NCBI GenBank assembly: GCA_023703675.1
Contig: CP097974.1
Span: forward strand, 147,288 to 211,287
From: SAR86 cluster bacterium
GTDB lineage: Bacteria > Pseudomonadota > Gammaproteobacteria > Magnimaribacterales > AG-339-G14
DNA length: 64,000 bases
Direction of reading: 5' to 3'
Part shown: positions 8,675 through 17,094 of the stretch, one piece after another
Numbering within the stretch: position 1 is the first letter of the stretch
Layout of the letters: the number at the start of each line of letters is the position of its first letter
The notes under the pieces: model-generated
Databases searched by the model: none
Seen by the model: only the letters and a program-made list of their open reading frames with translations
Told to the model about the DNA's origin: nothing
Translations under genes and position numbers: made by a program

Positions 8675-9664
8675 TTGAAAGACAAGCAATCATTAACCTA
8701 TTTAGGTGAGTACATTGCAAAATGTCAAAATAGGCTCGGTGCAATAGCTTGGGAGCCTAACGGAAAAGTAGATCCCTGGGATCATGTTGAGTCTATAATG
8801 GCTTTAAATTTACTAGATTTCAAAGAAGAAGCTTTAAAAGGTTTCGATTGGCTTATATCTTCGCAAGAGCAAGATGGTTCTTGGTATTCAGAATATCAAG
8901 GCGAGAAAATAACAAATTTAAATAAAGAAACAAATTTTTGTGCTTATATTTCATCTGGAGCCCTTCATCACTTTTTAAATTTTAAAGAGCTAAGTTTTTT
9001 AGAAAAAATTTGGCCAACTCTAAAAAAATCAATTGAGTTCGTTATATCGGGTCAAACTGATGAAGGAGACATTTTGTGGGCAAAAGACGATAACGAAGAG
9101 TGGATGGATGATTCTTTGTTAACGGGTTGTGCTTCAATATTCAAAAGCTTAAATGATTTTAACAAGATTGCAAAAACTCTCGGCTATGAAGAATTTATCC
9201 TAAAAGAAGAAATAAAAAATTTAAAAGATTCAATTATTAACAAATCAGAAAGATTCGACAGAACTTGGGAGAGTAAGGCTCGTTATAGCATGGACTGGTA
9301 TTACCCTGTTCTTTGCGGCATACATAATAAACAAGACTCAAAAAAAATCATTAACGAAAGATGGGATGAATTTGTTGTGCCTGGTTTAGGGTGCAAATGT
9401 GTTTCTGAAGAACCTTGGGTAACGGTTGCAGAATCATGTGAGTTGATTTTGGCTTTAAATAAAATAGATGAAAAAAAAACGGCTTTAGAGATATTTGAAA
9501 ATATTTCTAAACTAATTGATCAAAAAGATAAACTTTTTTGGACAGGATATGTTTATAAAGATGACAAGTTTTGGCCAATCGAAAAGCCAAGTTGGACGGC
9601 AGCTGCAGTTGTGCTTGCAGCTAATTCACTTTTTGAATTCAATTCAACTTCAAATTTTTTTTAA
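8675..9664 (+). CDS. Alpha/alpha-toroid (prenyltransferase/squalene cyclase-like) protein
   Basis: This protein of about 329 residues is rich in helical repeats with aromatic and acidic signatures (DPWDHVESIMALNLL, FDWLISSQEQDGSWYSEY, SKARYSMDWYYPVL, PSWTAAAVVLAANSLF). They resemble the alpha/alpha barrels annotated as prenyltransferase or squalene-oxidase repeats. I do not see the DxDD protonation motif of type II terpene cyclases, so catalysis is uncertain. The TTG at 8675 is preferred because AAAGAGA lies six bases upstream. A TTG at 8654 would add seven residues and overlap the methyltransferase gene. It follows the methyltransferase directly and its 3' end overlaps the opposing gene by 15 bases. 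The function is unknown. Confidence 0.65.
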   Translation: MKDKQSLTYLGEYIAKCQNRLGAIAWEPNGKVDPWDHVESIMALNLLDFKEEALKGFDWLISSQEQDGSWYSEYQGEKITNLNKETNFCAYISSGALHHFLNFKELSFLEKIWPTLKKSIEFVISGQTDEGDILWAKDDNEEWMDDSLLTGCASIFKSLNDFNKIAKTLGYEEFILKEEIKNLKDSIINKSERFDRTWESKARYSMDWYYPVLCGIHNKQDSKKIINERWDEFVVPGLGCKCVSEEPWVTVAESCELILALNKIDEKKTALEIFENISKLIDQKDKLFWTGYVYKDDKFWPIEKPSWTAAAVVLAANSLFEFNSTSNFF

Positions 9665-10249
9665 GACCGCTAAACTTTTTGTAAGAGAAATCTCCTCAAA
9701 GTTTCCAGATTCTTTGGCTTTACAAAAAATTTCGTAGGGCGGCCTGCCTCCATCTTTTGGGTCTGGAAACACATCATGGATCAACAAAAATCCACTTTTC
9801 ATTATATGAGGAACCCAATTAGTGTAGTCTGCGTTAGCACTTTCTCTGCTGTGCCCACCGTCAATAAAGACCATTCCTAAGGGAATCTCCCAATTTTTAG
9901 AAATCTCTTTGGAGTCAGCAACTATTGGTAAAACAAAATTTGCTAAATTTGATTTTTTTAAATTTCTTATAAATTCTGGAAGACTATTAAAGCATGAGAT
10001 ATTTTGGTCAAAAAGGTCAGAATCATGGTATTCCTCTCCTAATTGATGTTCCTCAGAACCAGTATGATGATCGATGGTGAAGAGTACATTTTTATTTTTT
10101 TTACAAACACTGCCTATAATTAAAGCCGATTTCCCACAATAAGTTCCGATTTCAAGGCAAGGACCTAACTTCGAGCACTGTTTTGCAATTTTTGCTAATT
10201 CTTCACCTTCTGTGTTGTCAAGAAAACCTTTTACAGTGTTTAATGTCAT
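9650..10249 (-). CDS. Class I SAM methyltransferase (Methyltransf_24-like)
   Basis: The 199-residue protein has LEIGTYCGKSALIIGSV as motif I, a TIDHHTGSEEHQ acidic region and MVFIDGGHSRESANADYTNWVPHI. That combination is typical of the Methyltransf_24 / cephalosporin hydroxylase-like group. It lies on the strand opposite to its neighbours, with its 3' end overlapping the toroid gene and its start 27 bases from the divergent hydrolase. The substrate is unknown. Orientation suggests separate expression from the glycosyltransferase-methyltransferase-toroid trio, although the location suggests a related role. Confidence 0.75.
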   Translation of the reverse strand: MTLNTVKGFLDNTEGEELAKIAKQCSKLGPCLEIGTYCGKSALIIGSVCKKNKNVLFTIDHHTGSEEHQLGEEYHDSDLFDQNISCFNSLPEFIRNLKKSNLANFVLPIVADSKEISKNWEIPLGMVFIDGGHSRESANADYTNWVPHIMKSGFLLIHDVFPDPKDGGRPPYEIFCKAKESGNFEEISLTKSLAVLKKI

Positions 10250-10275
10250 TTCTAATCGATAATAGATTAATCTTT

Positions 10276-11154
10276 ATGAAATTTGAAGCCAGAAAAACTA
10301 TATCCTGTGAGGCGGGAGAATTTTCTTATTTAAAAAAAGAAGGCGAGAATGATCTGAATCCAATCATTTTTTTTCACGCTACAGGATTAAATCTGGAAAC
10401 TTATAATAATTTCTTCGAAGAGCTCTTCAATCAATTTGAAGGCAAAAGAACTTTAATTGCCTATGATCAAAGAGGTCACGGTAAATCTAAAGCAGAGGCT
10501 AATCCAAGTAAATTGTTCTCATGGGACCAATATGCAGACGACGCAGTTTTAATTTTGAAAGCATTAGAAATTAAAAAAGCTTCTTTTATAGGACATTCAA
10601 TGGGAGCAATTGTGGCTGCAGAGATTTGTAGAAGGAACATATTTGAAGTAGAAAATTTGGCTCTTATGGATCCAGTACTGCTTTATAACCCAAAAACTGC
10701 TTTTTTTTCCTCAATTCGTCAAAAATTTAATATGTGGAGATCACCAACAATAGCGCATTATGCAGCCAAAAGAAGAAGTGAATTTAAAAATCTCGAAGAA
10801 GCAAAAAGTCATTATGCTGGGAGGAGTATTTTTGCTTCCTGGCCAGAAACTTCAATTGAGGATTATTTGATAGGTGGTTTGGAAAATCATAACGATTCAA
10901 TGAAATTAAGTTGTGATCCGACTTGGGAAGCCAAGACTTTTGAAACAGTTTCATTGAACTCATACAGAACGCTAAAAAACATAAAAGTTCCTGTCTTGAT
11001 ACTTAAAGCTTCTATGAATTCAACGATTCCAAATGTTGGGTTAAATTATCTTGCTAAAAACGAGAAAATAAAACTATTTGAAGTCGAAGGTACACATTTT
11101 TTTCTAATAGAAAAACCTAAAGAAATTGTAAAAAAAATCCAACAATTTTTTTGA
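10276..11154 (+). CDS. Alpha/beta hydrolase
   Basis: The 292-residue protein has an alpha/beta hydrolase fold. IIFFHATGLNLETYNNF is the oxyanion region, LIAYDQRGHGKSKAE follows, GHSMGAIVAAE holds the nucleophilic serine, and EGTHFFLIEKP holds the catalytic histidine. The acidic residue normally expected near VPVLILKASMNSTIPN is less clear, since an Asn/Ser-rich loop stands where Asp is usual. The open frame extends upstream to 10183, but the ATG at 10276 starts MKFEARKTIS just before the first strand and avoids overlap with the divergent methyltransferase. The substrate is unknown. A GT-A-like gene follows after seven bases. Confidence 0.8.
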   Translation: MKFEARKTISCEAGEFSYLKKEGENDLNPIIFFHATGLNLETYNNFFEELFNQFEGKRTLIAYDQRGHGKSKAEANPSKLFSWDQYADDAVLILKALEIKKASFIGHSMGAIVAAEICRRNIFEVENLALMDPVLLYNPKTAFFSSIRQKFNMWRSPTIAHYAAKRRSEFKNLEEAKSHYAGRSIFASWPETSIEDYLIGGLENHNDSMKLSCDPTWEAKTFETVSLNSYRTLKNIKVPVLILKASMNSTIPNVGLNYLAKNEKIKLFEVEGTHFFLIEKPKEIVKKIQQFF

Positions 11155-11161
11155 GCGAAAA

Positions 11162-11887
11162 ATGGGAAACAAAGTCAATATTATTTGTATGAAATGGGGA
11201 GAAAAATACGATTCTTCTTATGTAAATATTTTGTACAACATGGTCGAGAGAAATTTAAATAGACCTTTTAGATTTGTTTGTTTTACCGATAATAAATCGG
11301 GCTTATCAAGTTCAATAGAATCTTTTGAATTACCTAGCTTAAATCTTCCAGAGGGTATTCCTGAAAGAGGTTGGATGAAACTCTCTACCTTTGCTTCAAA
11401 TCTTCATGATCTTTCAGGAAGTACTCTTTTTTTGGATTTGGATCTAGTCATCGTAGATAACATTGATGCTTTTTTCGATCACGCTGGTGATTTTTTAATC
11501 ATAAAAGACTTCAGGAAAAAAAATTTTATAGGCAACAGCTCGGTTTATAGATTTGAAATTGGAAAGTATTATGATGTTTTGGCACATTTCAGAGAAAACT
11601 TTGAAAAAATTAAGATATCGTTTAGAAATGAACAAGAATTTCTTTCTGATTATATGAAAAAGAATCATTCTTTAGAATATTGGCCGGAAGAATGGTGCAA
11701 AAGCTTTAAAAAAGATTGTGTAGAAAAAGGATTAAAACAATTTTTCAAGCCTCCAAAAATTCCTTCTTTGGCTAAAATAATTATTTTTCATGGCAAACCC
11801 AATCCTCCAGATGCAATAATTGGAAAAAGTGGAAAATGGTACAGAAAGGTACTGCCGACTCCTTGGATTAAAGAAAATTGGAAATAA
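11162..11887 (+). CDS. GT-A-like glycosyltransferase
   Basis: The 241-residue protein opens with NIICMKWGEKYDSSYVNILYNMVERNL, typical of small GT-A-fold transferases that read a hexose donor. It carries STLFLDLDLVIVDNID, whose DxD motif would bind the metal and nucleotide sugar. The later FIGNSSVYRFEIG, HFRENFEKIK and IIFHGKPNPPDAI segments match a family of uncharacterised bacterial glycosyltransferases. It starts seven bases after the hydrolase and ends four bases before panB, so it probably shares a transcript with both. The acceptor is not recognisable. Confidence 0.7.
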   Translation: MGNKVNIICMKWGEKYDSSYVNILYNMVERNLNRPFRFVCFTDNKSGLSSSIESFELPSLNLPEGIPERGWMKLSTFASNLHDLSGSTLFLDLDLVIVDNIDAFFDHAGDFLIIKDFRKKNFIGNSSVYRFEIGKYYDVLAHFRENFEKIKISFRNEQEFLSDYMKKNHSLEYWPEEWCKSFKKDCVEKGLKQFFKPPKIPSLAKIIIFHGKPNPPDAIIGKSGKWYRKVLPTPWIKENWK

Positions 11888-11891
11888 TAGA

Positions 11892-12704
11892 ATGTCATCG
11901 GATTCAATAAAACCTATTTCTTTACAAACCTTAAGAGATCTTAAAAGCTCAGGGAAAAAATTTGCTGCATTAACATCCTATGAATCTACCATGACCACTA
12001 TGATGTGTGAGGCTGGAGTGGATTTAATTTTAGTTGGTGACAGTCTCGGAATGGTAATTCAAGGCCATGACTCAACCGTTCCTGTTTCGATGGAAGACAT
12101 TCTTTATCATCTCAGATGCGTCAAAAATGGTAATTCTAACGCACACATAATGGCAGACATGCCTTTTATGAGTTATGCAACTGAACAGCTTGCTTACACG
12201 AATGCGACTCGACTCATGCAGGGCGGAGCAAACAGCATTAAAGTTGAAGGGGGGGAGGTGATACTTAAAATTACAGAACTATTGGCGAATAAAGGTATTC
12301 CTGTTTGTGCCCACCTAGGATTAACACCTCAGTCAATTAATAGAATTGGCGGTTATTTCGTTCAAGGCAGAGATCCTTCTTCTCATGATAAATTTATTGC
12401 CGAGGCTAAAGATTTAGAAAATGCGGGAGCAGAAATTATCCTTCTAGAATGTATACCAGTTGAGTTAACTGAGAAAATTGTTGATGCATTGTCTATTCCA
12501 ACAATAGGAATAGGGGCCGGATCCTTGACCGATGGCCAGATAATGGTGATACATGATTTACTCGGCATCACTTGTTTAGATACGCCGCCTAAATTTGTTA
12601 AAAACTTTTTGGAAAAAGGAGAAACAATTCAAAGCGCCATAAGGAAATATGTTCTTGAAGTAAAAAGTGGAGCTTATCCTTCAACTGAACATTGTTTTAA
12701 ATAG
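11892..12704 (+). CDS. panB: 3-methyl-2-oxobutanoate hydroxymethyltransferase
   Basis: PanB makes ketopantoate from 2-oxoisovalerate and methylene-tetrahydrofolate in pantothenate synthesis. Family motifs are ALTSYESTMTTMMCEAGVD, ILVGDSLGMVIQGHDSTVPV, the IKVEGGE and CAHLGLTPQSINRIGGYFVQG segments, and IGIGAGSLTDGQIMVIHDLLG. The frame is open upstream to 11820 in the 3' end of the previous gene. The ATG at 11892 (MSSDSIKPIS) gives the usual length of 270 residues. The stop overlaps the GTG start of panC by one base (TAGTG), which indicates translational coupling of the two pathway genes. Confidence 0.95.
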   Translation: MSSDSIKPISLQTLRDLKSSGKKFAALTSYESTMTTMMCEAGVDLILVGDSLGMVIQGHDSTVPVSMEDILYHLRCVKNGNSNAHIMADMPFMSYATEQLAYTNATRLMQGGANSIKVEGGEVILKITELLANKGIPVCAHLGLTPQSINRIGGYFVQGRDPSSHDKFIAEAKDLENAGAEIILLECIPVELTEKIVDALSIPTIGIGAGSLTDGQIMVIHDLLGITCLDTPPKFVKNFLEKGETIQSAIRKYVLEVKSGAYPSTEHCFK

Positions 12705-13558
12705 TGATCAAAGTTCAATCTTTAAATCAACTTTCAACAATTCCTTTTAAGAAACCTTATGCATTGATACCAACAATGGGAAACTTGCATGCGGGACATA
12801 TGAGCCTATTAAAGACTGCTTTAAAAAAAAACTACAATCCAGTAGTCTCAATATTTGTAAATCCGCTTCAATTTGGTCCCAACGAAGATTTAGATAAATA
12901 TCCAAGATCGTTGGAAAGAGATTTAGAAATTTTGGAAGAAAATAATTGTCATGGAGTTTTTATTCCTTCGCAAAGTGAAATTCTAAAAAATATAGAATCT
13001 CTTATCGCGCCAATTGCCGATAAGTTATGTGGCAAGTCAAGACCTGGACATTTTGATGGAGTCATTACAATTGTTAATAGACTTTTTGAGTTAACAAAAC
13101 CCGATGCTTGTGTTTTTGGTATGAAAGACTTTCAACAGCAATTAATTATCAAGCAGTTGATCAAGCAAAAAAAATATCAAATAAAATTTTTATTGTCTCC
13201 TACTGAAAGAGACGAAAATGGTTTAGCGCTCTCGTCTCGAAATAATTACCTCAGTGAAAATGAAAAAACCCACGCTTCTTTGATTTTTAAAATTTTGAAC
13301 AAGATAAAAAACGAGATTGAACTTAGCTATCAAAAAAATAAGAATTTATCGATAAGCTATTTTGATTTAATACAAAAAAAATTCCATAAGAAAATTGAAA
13401 AAGAAGGGTTTAAGATTGATTATCTCGATATTTTAGATTCCGAAACTCTTGAGGCAGTTAAACCGGACACCAAGTCTATTCTGATTGCAATTGCAGTTTT
13501 TTATAAAAAAGTAAGATTAATAGACAATTTGATTTTAGATTTAACTTCTTTTTCTTAG
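12704..13558 (+). CDS. panC: Pantothenate synthetase (pantoate-beta-alanine ligase)
   Basis: PanC joins pantoate and beta-alanine with ATP. The 284-residue protein has the adenylate-forming signature IPTMGNLHAGHMSLL with HxGH, FVNPLQFGPNEDLDKYPR, CGKSRPGHFDGVITIVNRLF, FGMKDFQQ and the SSRNNYLSENE loop. The start is a GTG at 12704 sharing a base with the panB stop. The 3' end overlaps the convergent acyltransferase gene by 18 bases. Together with panB this covers two dedicated steps; panE and panD are not in the window. Confidence 0.95.
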   Translation: MIKVQSLNQLSTIPFKKPYALIPTMGNLHAGHMSLLKTALKKNYNPVVSIFVNPLQFGPNEDLDKYPRSLERDLEILEENNCHGVFIPSQSEILKNIESLIAPIADKLCGKSRPGHFDGVITIVNRLFELTKPDACVFGMKDFQQQLIIKQLIKQKKYQIKFLLSPTERDENGLALSSRNNYLSENEKTHASLIFKILNKIKNEIELSYQKNKNLSISYFDLIQKKFHKKIEKEGFKIDYLDILDSETLEAVKPDTKSILIAIAVFYKKVRLIDNLILDLTSFS

Positions 13559-14434
13559 AAGATTTTCAGGATAAAAAGACTTTTCCCCTTCAGGTCTATT
13601 TTTAAATCTCCTATGAGACCATAAATAATTTTCAGGATTTTTTTTTATTTTTTCTTCAATCCTTAAATTTATTTCCCTTAAATCTTCTTCCATATTACGA
13701 CCCCTCAAAATTATCCTATCCAAATTAACTTTGTATTTTGAATTTCTTTTTTCCAGAGAGAATAAATACACATCGCAAGCAGCTTTTTTTGCCGCTATGT
13801 AGGGAAATTTTACTGTCAAAGCTTTGTGCCCAAAAAATTCAACGAAAATAGAGCTTTTATAACCATAATCTTGATCTGGAGCATATAAACATGCTTTACC
13901 TTTTTTTAGAAAATCTAGAAGATCTAAAATTTCATCTGGGTTAAAAATTCTCTCTGTAAACTTTTTTCGACTTGCCTTAAATAAATTATCAACAATTTTA
14001 TTACTCTGCGGCCGAGCCATTCCAGAGACAGGCATAAATAATGAGGCAATTCTTACCACTAAATCTAAGTTAGGAGTATGCATGAATAGAATTAATTTAC
14101 CTCTTGAAGGATCTTTGAGATCTGAAACTTTTTTTATTTCCTCAAAATTTATCAATAGTTCCTTGAGTTTTTTATCTGATGCCCAAAATGCATTCAAAAA
14201 ATCAAAAAGCGACTTTCCTAAAAGTAAAAAACTCTTTTTTAAAATAATATTTATTTCTTCGTCTTTTTTTTCAGGAAAGCATTTTTTTAAGTTCCATCTT
14301 GAAATTTCTCTTCTTTCTTCAAGAGTTTTAAAAAAAATATGCCCTAGAAAATTTCCCAAAGAATATTGGACGCTTCTGGGAAGCATATTTAATGTCTTCA
14401 ACAAAGCATATATAGAGAATTCCAATATTTTCAT
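13541..14434 (-). CDS. Lipid A acyltransferase (LpxL/HtrB family)
   Basis: This 297-residue membrane-associated enzyme belongs to the lysophospholipid/lipid A acyltransferase family that adds secondary acyl chains to Kdo-lipid A. An N-terminal hydrophobic helix is followed by the HTPNLD motif (HX4D catalytic dyad), SGMARPQSNKIVD, and the substrate-binding CLYAPDQDYGY segment. The C-terminal ENYLWSHRRFKNRPEGE is characteristic of the family. It faces away from waaA across a 74-base gap, so the Kdo transferase and a Kdo-dependent acyltransferase are neighbours. LpxL and LpxM cannot be told apart from sequence alone here. Confidence 0.85.
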   Translation of the reverse strand: MKILEFSIYALLKTLNMLPRSVQYSLGNFLGHIFFKTLEERREISRWNLKKCFPEKKDEEINIILKKSFLLLGKSLFDFLNAFWASDKKLKELLINFEEIKKVSDLKDPSRGKLILFMHTPNLDLVVRIASLFMPVSGMARPQSNKIVDNLFKASRKKFTERIFNPDEILDLLDFLKKGKACLYAPDQDYGYKSSIFVEFFGHKALTVKFPYIAAKKAACDVYLFSLEKRNSKYKVNLDRIILRGRNMEEDLREINLRIEEKIKKNPENYLWSHRRFKNRPEGEKSFYPENLLRKRS

Positions 14435-14470
14435 TAATTTATTTTAACTTACTCAAAATTGCTAATTAGA

Positions 14471-14508
14471 GTATTTTGAATATTTGCCTCTGATAAAATG
14501 CACATAGA
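14471..14508 (+). promoter_or_regulatory. Candidate waaA promoter with extended -10
   Basis: TAAAAT at 14494-14499 is preceded by TG at 14491-14492, which forms an extended -10 (TG-A-TAAAAT). No good -35 is visible. The box ends only nine bases before the ATG of waaA, so the predicted transcript would have a leader of about three bases. No Shine-Dalgarno is seen in that gap. Confidence 0.4.
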
Positions 14509-15747
14509 ATGCTTTTCTACAATCTTTTTTTATACATCCTTTTTCCTTTTGCGATTTTGAGATTATTTTCTAAAAAAGAATTTAATCTCTCAGAGTTGCC
14601 AAGAATAAAAGAAAGGTTGGGAAAAGTTAATCTTGAAAATAATTTCCAAGAAAAACCAATATGGATACACGCAGTCTCTGTTGGGGAAGTAAAAGTAGCT
14701 AGCCTATTGGTAAAAGAAATTAAAAAGCAGTATCCTGATATTAAAATCTTTCTAACTGTTTCGACCCTTACTGGATCACGACAGCTTCAGAAACTTTATG
14801 GCAATGATCTAGAACACCAATATCTTCCTTATGATTTGAATATCTTTGTAAAAAGATTTTTATTGAGCATAAAACCCAAATGTTTAATTTTAATAGAAAC
14901 TGAAATCTGGCCGAATTTAATAAATAATTGTGTCAAACAAAATATTCCTATCGCACTCCTTAATGGACGTTTGTCGGAGAAATCGTTAAAAAAATATCAG
15001 CGTTTTGAAACTTTTTTCAAAAAAATATTTTCACAACTAAGTTTGGTAGTATCACAAAGTCAAAAAGACTCAGACAATTTCGTTATTGCAGGGGTAATTC
15101 CACAAAAAGTCTTTTTTGATCATTCATTAAAATTTTCTGACTTAGTTTCTTCGAATGATTCAAAGGAAATAAACAAGGCCGACGACAAAAAAGGAAAAAA
15201 AATTATAGTTTGTGCAAGCACACATCCTAAAGAAGAGATTTTTCTAGTAAATGCGTATAAAAAACTTAACGATTCAAACTTTCACTTGGTCTTAATACCT
15301 AGGCATCCTCATAGAAGCGAAGAAGTGCGAAAAATTTTAGAGGATAATAAAGTTGCTTATGTGAAATTTTCTAATGTTTTGGATTTAAGTTATGAAATTA
15401 CCTTAGTTGATAAAATGGGTTTAATAGAATCTTTTTTTAAGATAGCTGACATTGCTTTCATCGGAGGGACTTTGATTCCTCATGGCGGACAAAATTTTCT
15501 AGAAGCTGTAAAACATGGATTGCCAATATATTCCGGTGCTAGCACTTACAATTTTTCAGGAATCGTTGAGGATTTGCAAAGACTAAAAATATTAAATATT
15601 ATAGAAAGTGAGTCTGATTTAGCATCTGCATGGGATAATTTTACTTACAATTCTGATTTAAAAAATCGGAGTAGCGATTATCTTTTGTCTAGACAAGGGT
15701 CAGTCGAAAGGTCAATAGAAAAGCTCTTACCATTCATAAAAGCTTGA
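14509..15747 (+). CDS. waaA: 3-deoxy-D-manno-octulosonic acid transferase
   Basis: WaaA transfers Kdo from CMP-Kdo to lipid IVA at the inner membrane. The 412-residue GT30 protein has an N-terminal membrane anchor (residues 1-20), LPRIKERLG, IWIHAVSVGEVKVA containing the conserved catalytic Glu region, ETEIWPNLI, LLNGRLSEKS and VIPQKVFFDHSLKF. In the C-terminal domain GGTLIPHGGQNFLEAVKHGLPIYSG marks the nucleotide-sugar site. It is followed 24 bases later by the PII gene. Length and motifs fit the family well. Confidence 0.93.
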   Translation: MLFYNLFLYILFPFAILRLFSKKEFNLSELPRIKERLGKVNLENNFQEKPIWIHAVSVGEVKVASLLVKEIKKQYPDIKIFLTVSTLTGSRQLQKLYGNDLEHQYLPYDLNIFVKRFLLSIKPKCLILIETEIWPNLINNCVKQNIPIALLNGRLSEKSLKKYQRFETFFKKIFSQLSLVVSQSQKDSDNFVIAGVIPQKVFFDHSLKFSDLVSSNDSKEINKADDKKGKKIIVCASTHPKEEIFLVNAYKKLNDSNFHLVLIPRHPHRSEEVRKILEDNKVAYVKFSNVLDLSYEITLVDKMGLIESFFKIADIAFIGGTLIPHGGQNFLEAVKHGLPIYSGASTYNFSGIVEDLQRLKILNIIESESDLASAWDNFTYNSDLKNRSSDYLLSRQGSVERSIEKLLPFIKA

Positions 15748-15771
15748 CGATTTTGGCAAGGGAGGATAGTT

Positions 15772-16110
15772 ATGAAATTTGTTACTGCGGTAATAAAGCC
15801 ACTCAAATTAGATGAAATTAGAAGCGCTTTAAACAAGTTGGAAGTAACTGGTTTGACGGTTTCTGATGTCAAAGGATTTGGTCGACAGAAAGGTACTACT
15901 GAACTCTATCGCGGCCACGAATATAAAACCGATTTTCTTCCTAAATTAAAAATCGAAGTTGCAATAAAAGACTCTCAAGTAGATGATGTTATTGATGCAA
16001 TTTCAAAGGTCGCAAATACTGGAAAGATAGGAGATGGGAAAATATTTGTTTACGACCTTGAAAAAGTAACAAGGATAAGAACTGGTGAAGTTGATGAAGA
16101 GGCAATATAA
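15772..16110 (+). CDS. glnB: Nitrogen regulatory protein P-II
   Basis: PII proteins are trimeric sensors of 2-oxoglutarate and ATP/ADP that control glutamine synthetase adenylylation and NtrB. The 112-residue protein has the full length of the family, the T-loop GRQKGTTELYRGHEYKTDF with the uridylylation tyrosine at Tyr51, and the TGKIGDGKIFVYDLEKVTRIRTGE signature. A strong AAGGGAGGA ribosome binding site lies just upstream. No amtB gene is adjacent, which favours GlnB over GlnK, although these paralogs are hard to separate. glnD and glnE are not in the window. Confidence 0.88.
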   Translation: MKFVTAVIKPLKLDEIRSALNKLEVTGLTVSDVKGFGRQKGTTELYRGHEYKTDFLPKLKIEVAIKDSQVDDVIDAISKVANTGKIGDGKIFVYDLEKVTRIRTGEVDEEAI

Positions 16111-16131
16111 GTAAAACTTTAAAGCTTTTAT

Positions 16132-17049
16132 TTGAACGAAGTGAAACCCATCATTGCCATATATGGGCCTACCCATACAGGAAAGACAAATCTAGCTTCC
16201 GAATTTTTTTCAAGACATCCATCCGAAATCATAAGTGTTGATTCGGTTCAAATTTATAGAGAAGCTGATATAGGAAGTAACAAACCGGACAATCTCTTTC
16301 TAAAAGAAAATCCTCATCATTTAATTAATATTTTAAATCCTGATGAAACTTTTTCTGTTGGAGATTTTAAGGAAAAAAGCTTAAAAATCCTCAAACAAAT
16401 AGACAGTCGGTCAAAATTTCCAATTTTAGTTGGAGGAACCATGATGTATTTTTACAGTTTGATTGAAGGCTTGGCAGAATTACCGGATCGAGACGAACTG
16501 ATAAGGGCAGAGTTAATCTGTGATATGGAAACGTTTGGTCTAGAAAGCCTTTATAAACGTTTAGAAATAATGGATTTTGAAGCTACGAAAAAGATCCATC
16601 CTAACGATACTCAAAGAATTATTAGAGCCTTAGAAGTTTGTTTAATTACAAATGAAAAATTCAGTGAGATAAGAAAAAAAAGTGTTAAAGAAAAAATCTT
16701 GGACAGAAAGATTTTAAGTTTTGCAATAATTCCAGAAAACAAAAAAGAATATAAGGCTCAATTGGAGCAAAGATTTGAAGTCATGTTAGAAAAAGGCTTG
16801 CTAGAGGAAGTAGAAAAAATCATTGATAAATATTCAAAGAATGTATCACTTTTAAAATCTGTTGGTTATAGAGAATGTCTAGATTATTTAGAAAAAAAAA
16901 TTAATAAGAAAGAACTAATCGAAAAGGCTGTTAATTCAACTTACAAACTTTCTAAGCGACAGATTACTTGGCTAAATAAATTTACCACAACAAAGGTATT
17001 TGAAAAAAATGAATCGAATAAAGTTATAAAGATTGAGTCTTTTATATGA
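16132..17049 (+). CDS. miaA: tRNA dimethylallyltransferase
   Basis: MiaA prenylates A37 of tRNAs reading UNN codons using dimethylallyl diphosphate. The 305-residue protein shows IYGPTHTGKTNLA (P-loop), ISVDSVQIYREADIGSNKP, PHHLINILNPDETFSVGDF, ILVGGTMMY and HPNDTQRIIRALEV. The annotated start is TTG at 16132; GTG at 16141 would give a protein beginning MKPIIAIYG and is an equal alternative. In most gammaproteobacteria hfq and hflX come next, but here hflK follows after 45 bases. The dimethylallyl donor comes from the same isoprenoid route as dxs and ispA later in the window. Confidence 0.93.
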   Translation: MNEVKPIIAIYGPTHTGKTNLASEFFSRHPSEIISVDSVQIYREADIGSNKPDNLFLKENPHHLINILNPDETFSVGDFKEKSLKILKQIDSRSKFPILVGGTMMYFYSLIEGLAELPDRDELIRAELICDMETFGLESLYKRLEIMDFEATKKIHPNDTQRIIRALEVCLITNEKFSEIRKKSVKEKILDRKILSFAIIPENKKEYKAQLEQRFEVMLEKGLLEEVEKIIDKYSKNVSLLKSVGYRECLDYLEKKINKKELIEKAVNSTYKLSKRQITWLNKFTTTKVFEKNESNKVIKIESFI

Positions 17050-17094
17050 ATTCAGTGTTTCTTTCTTTACAATCAACACTTAGAATACGCATCT

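Noticed and set aside
10183-10275. N-terminal extension of the alpha/beta hydrolase
   Set aside because: The extension overlaps the divergent methyltransferase gene and adds 31 residues unlike the family; ATG at 10276 fits better.
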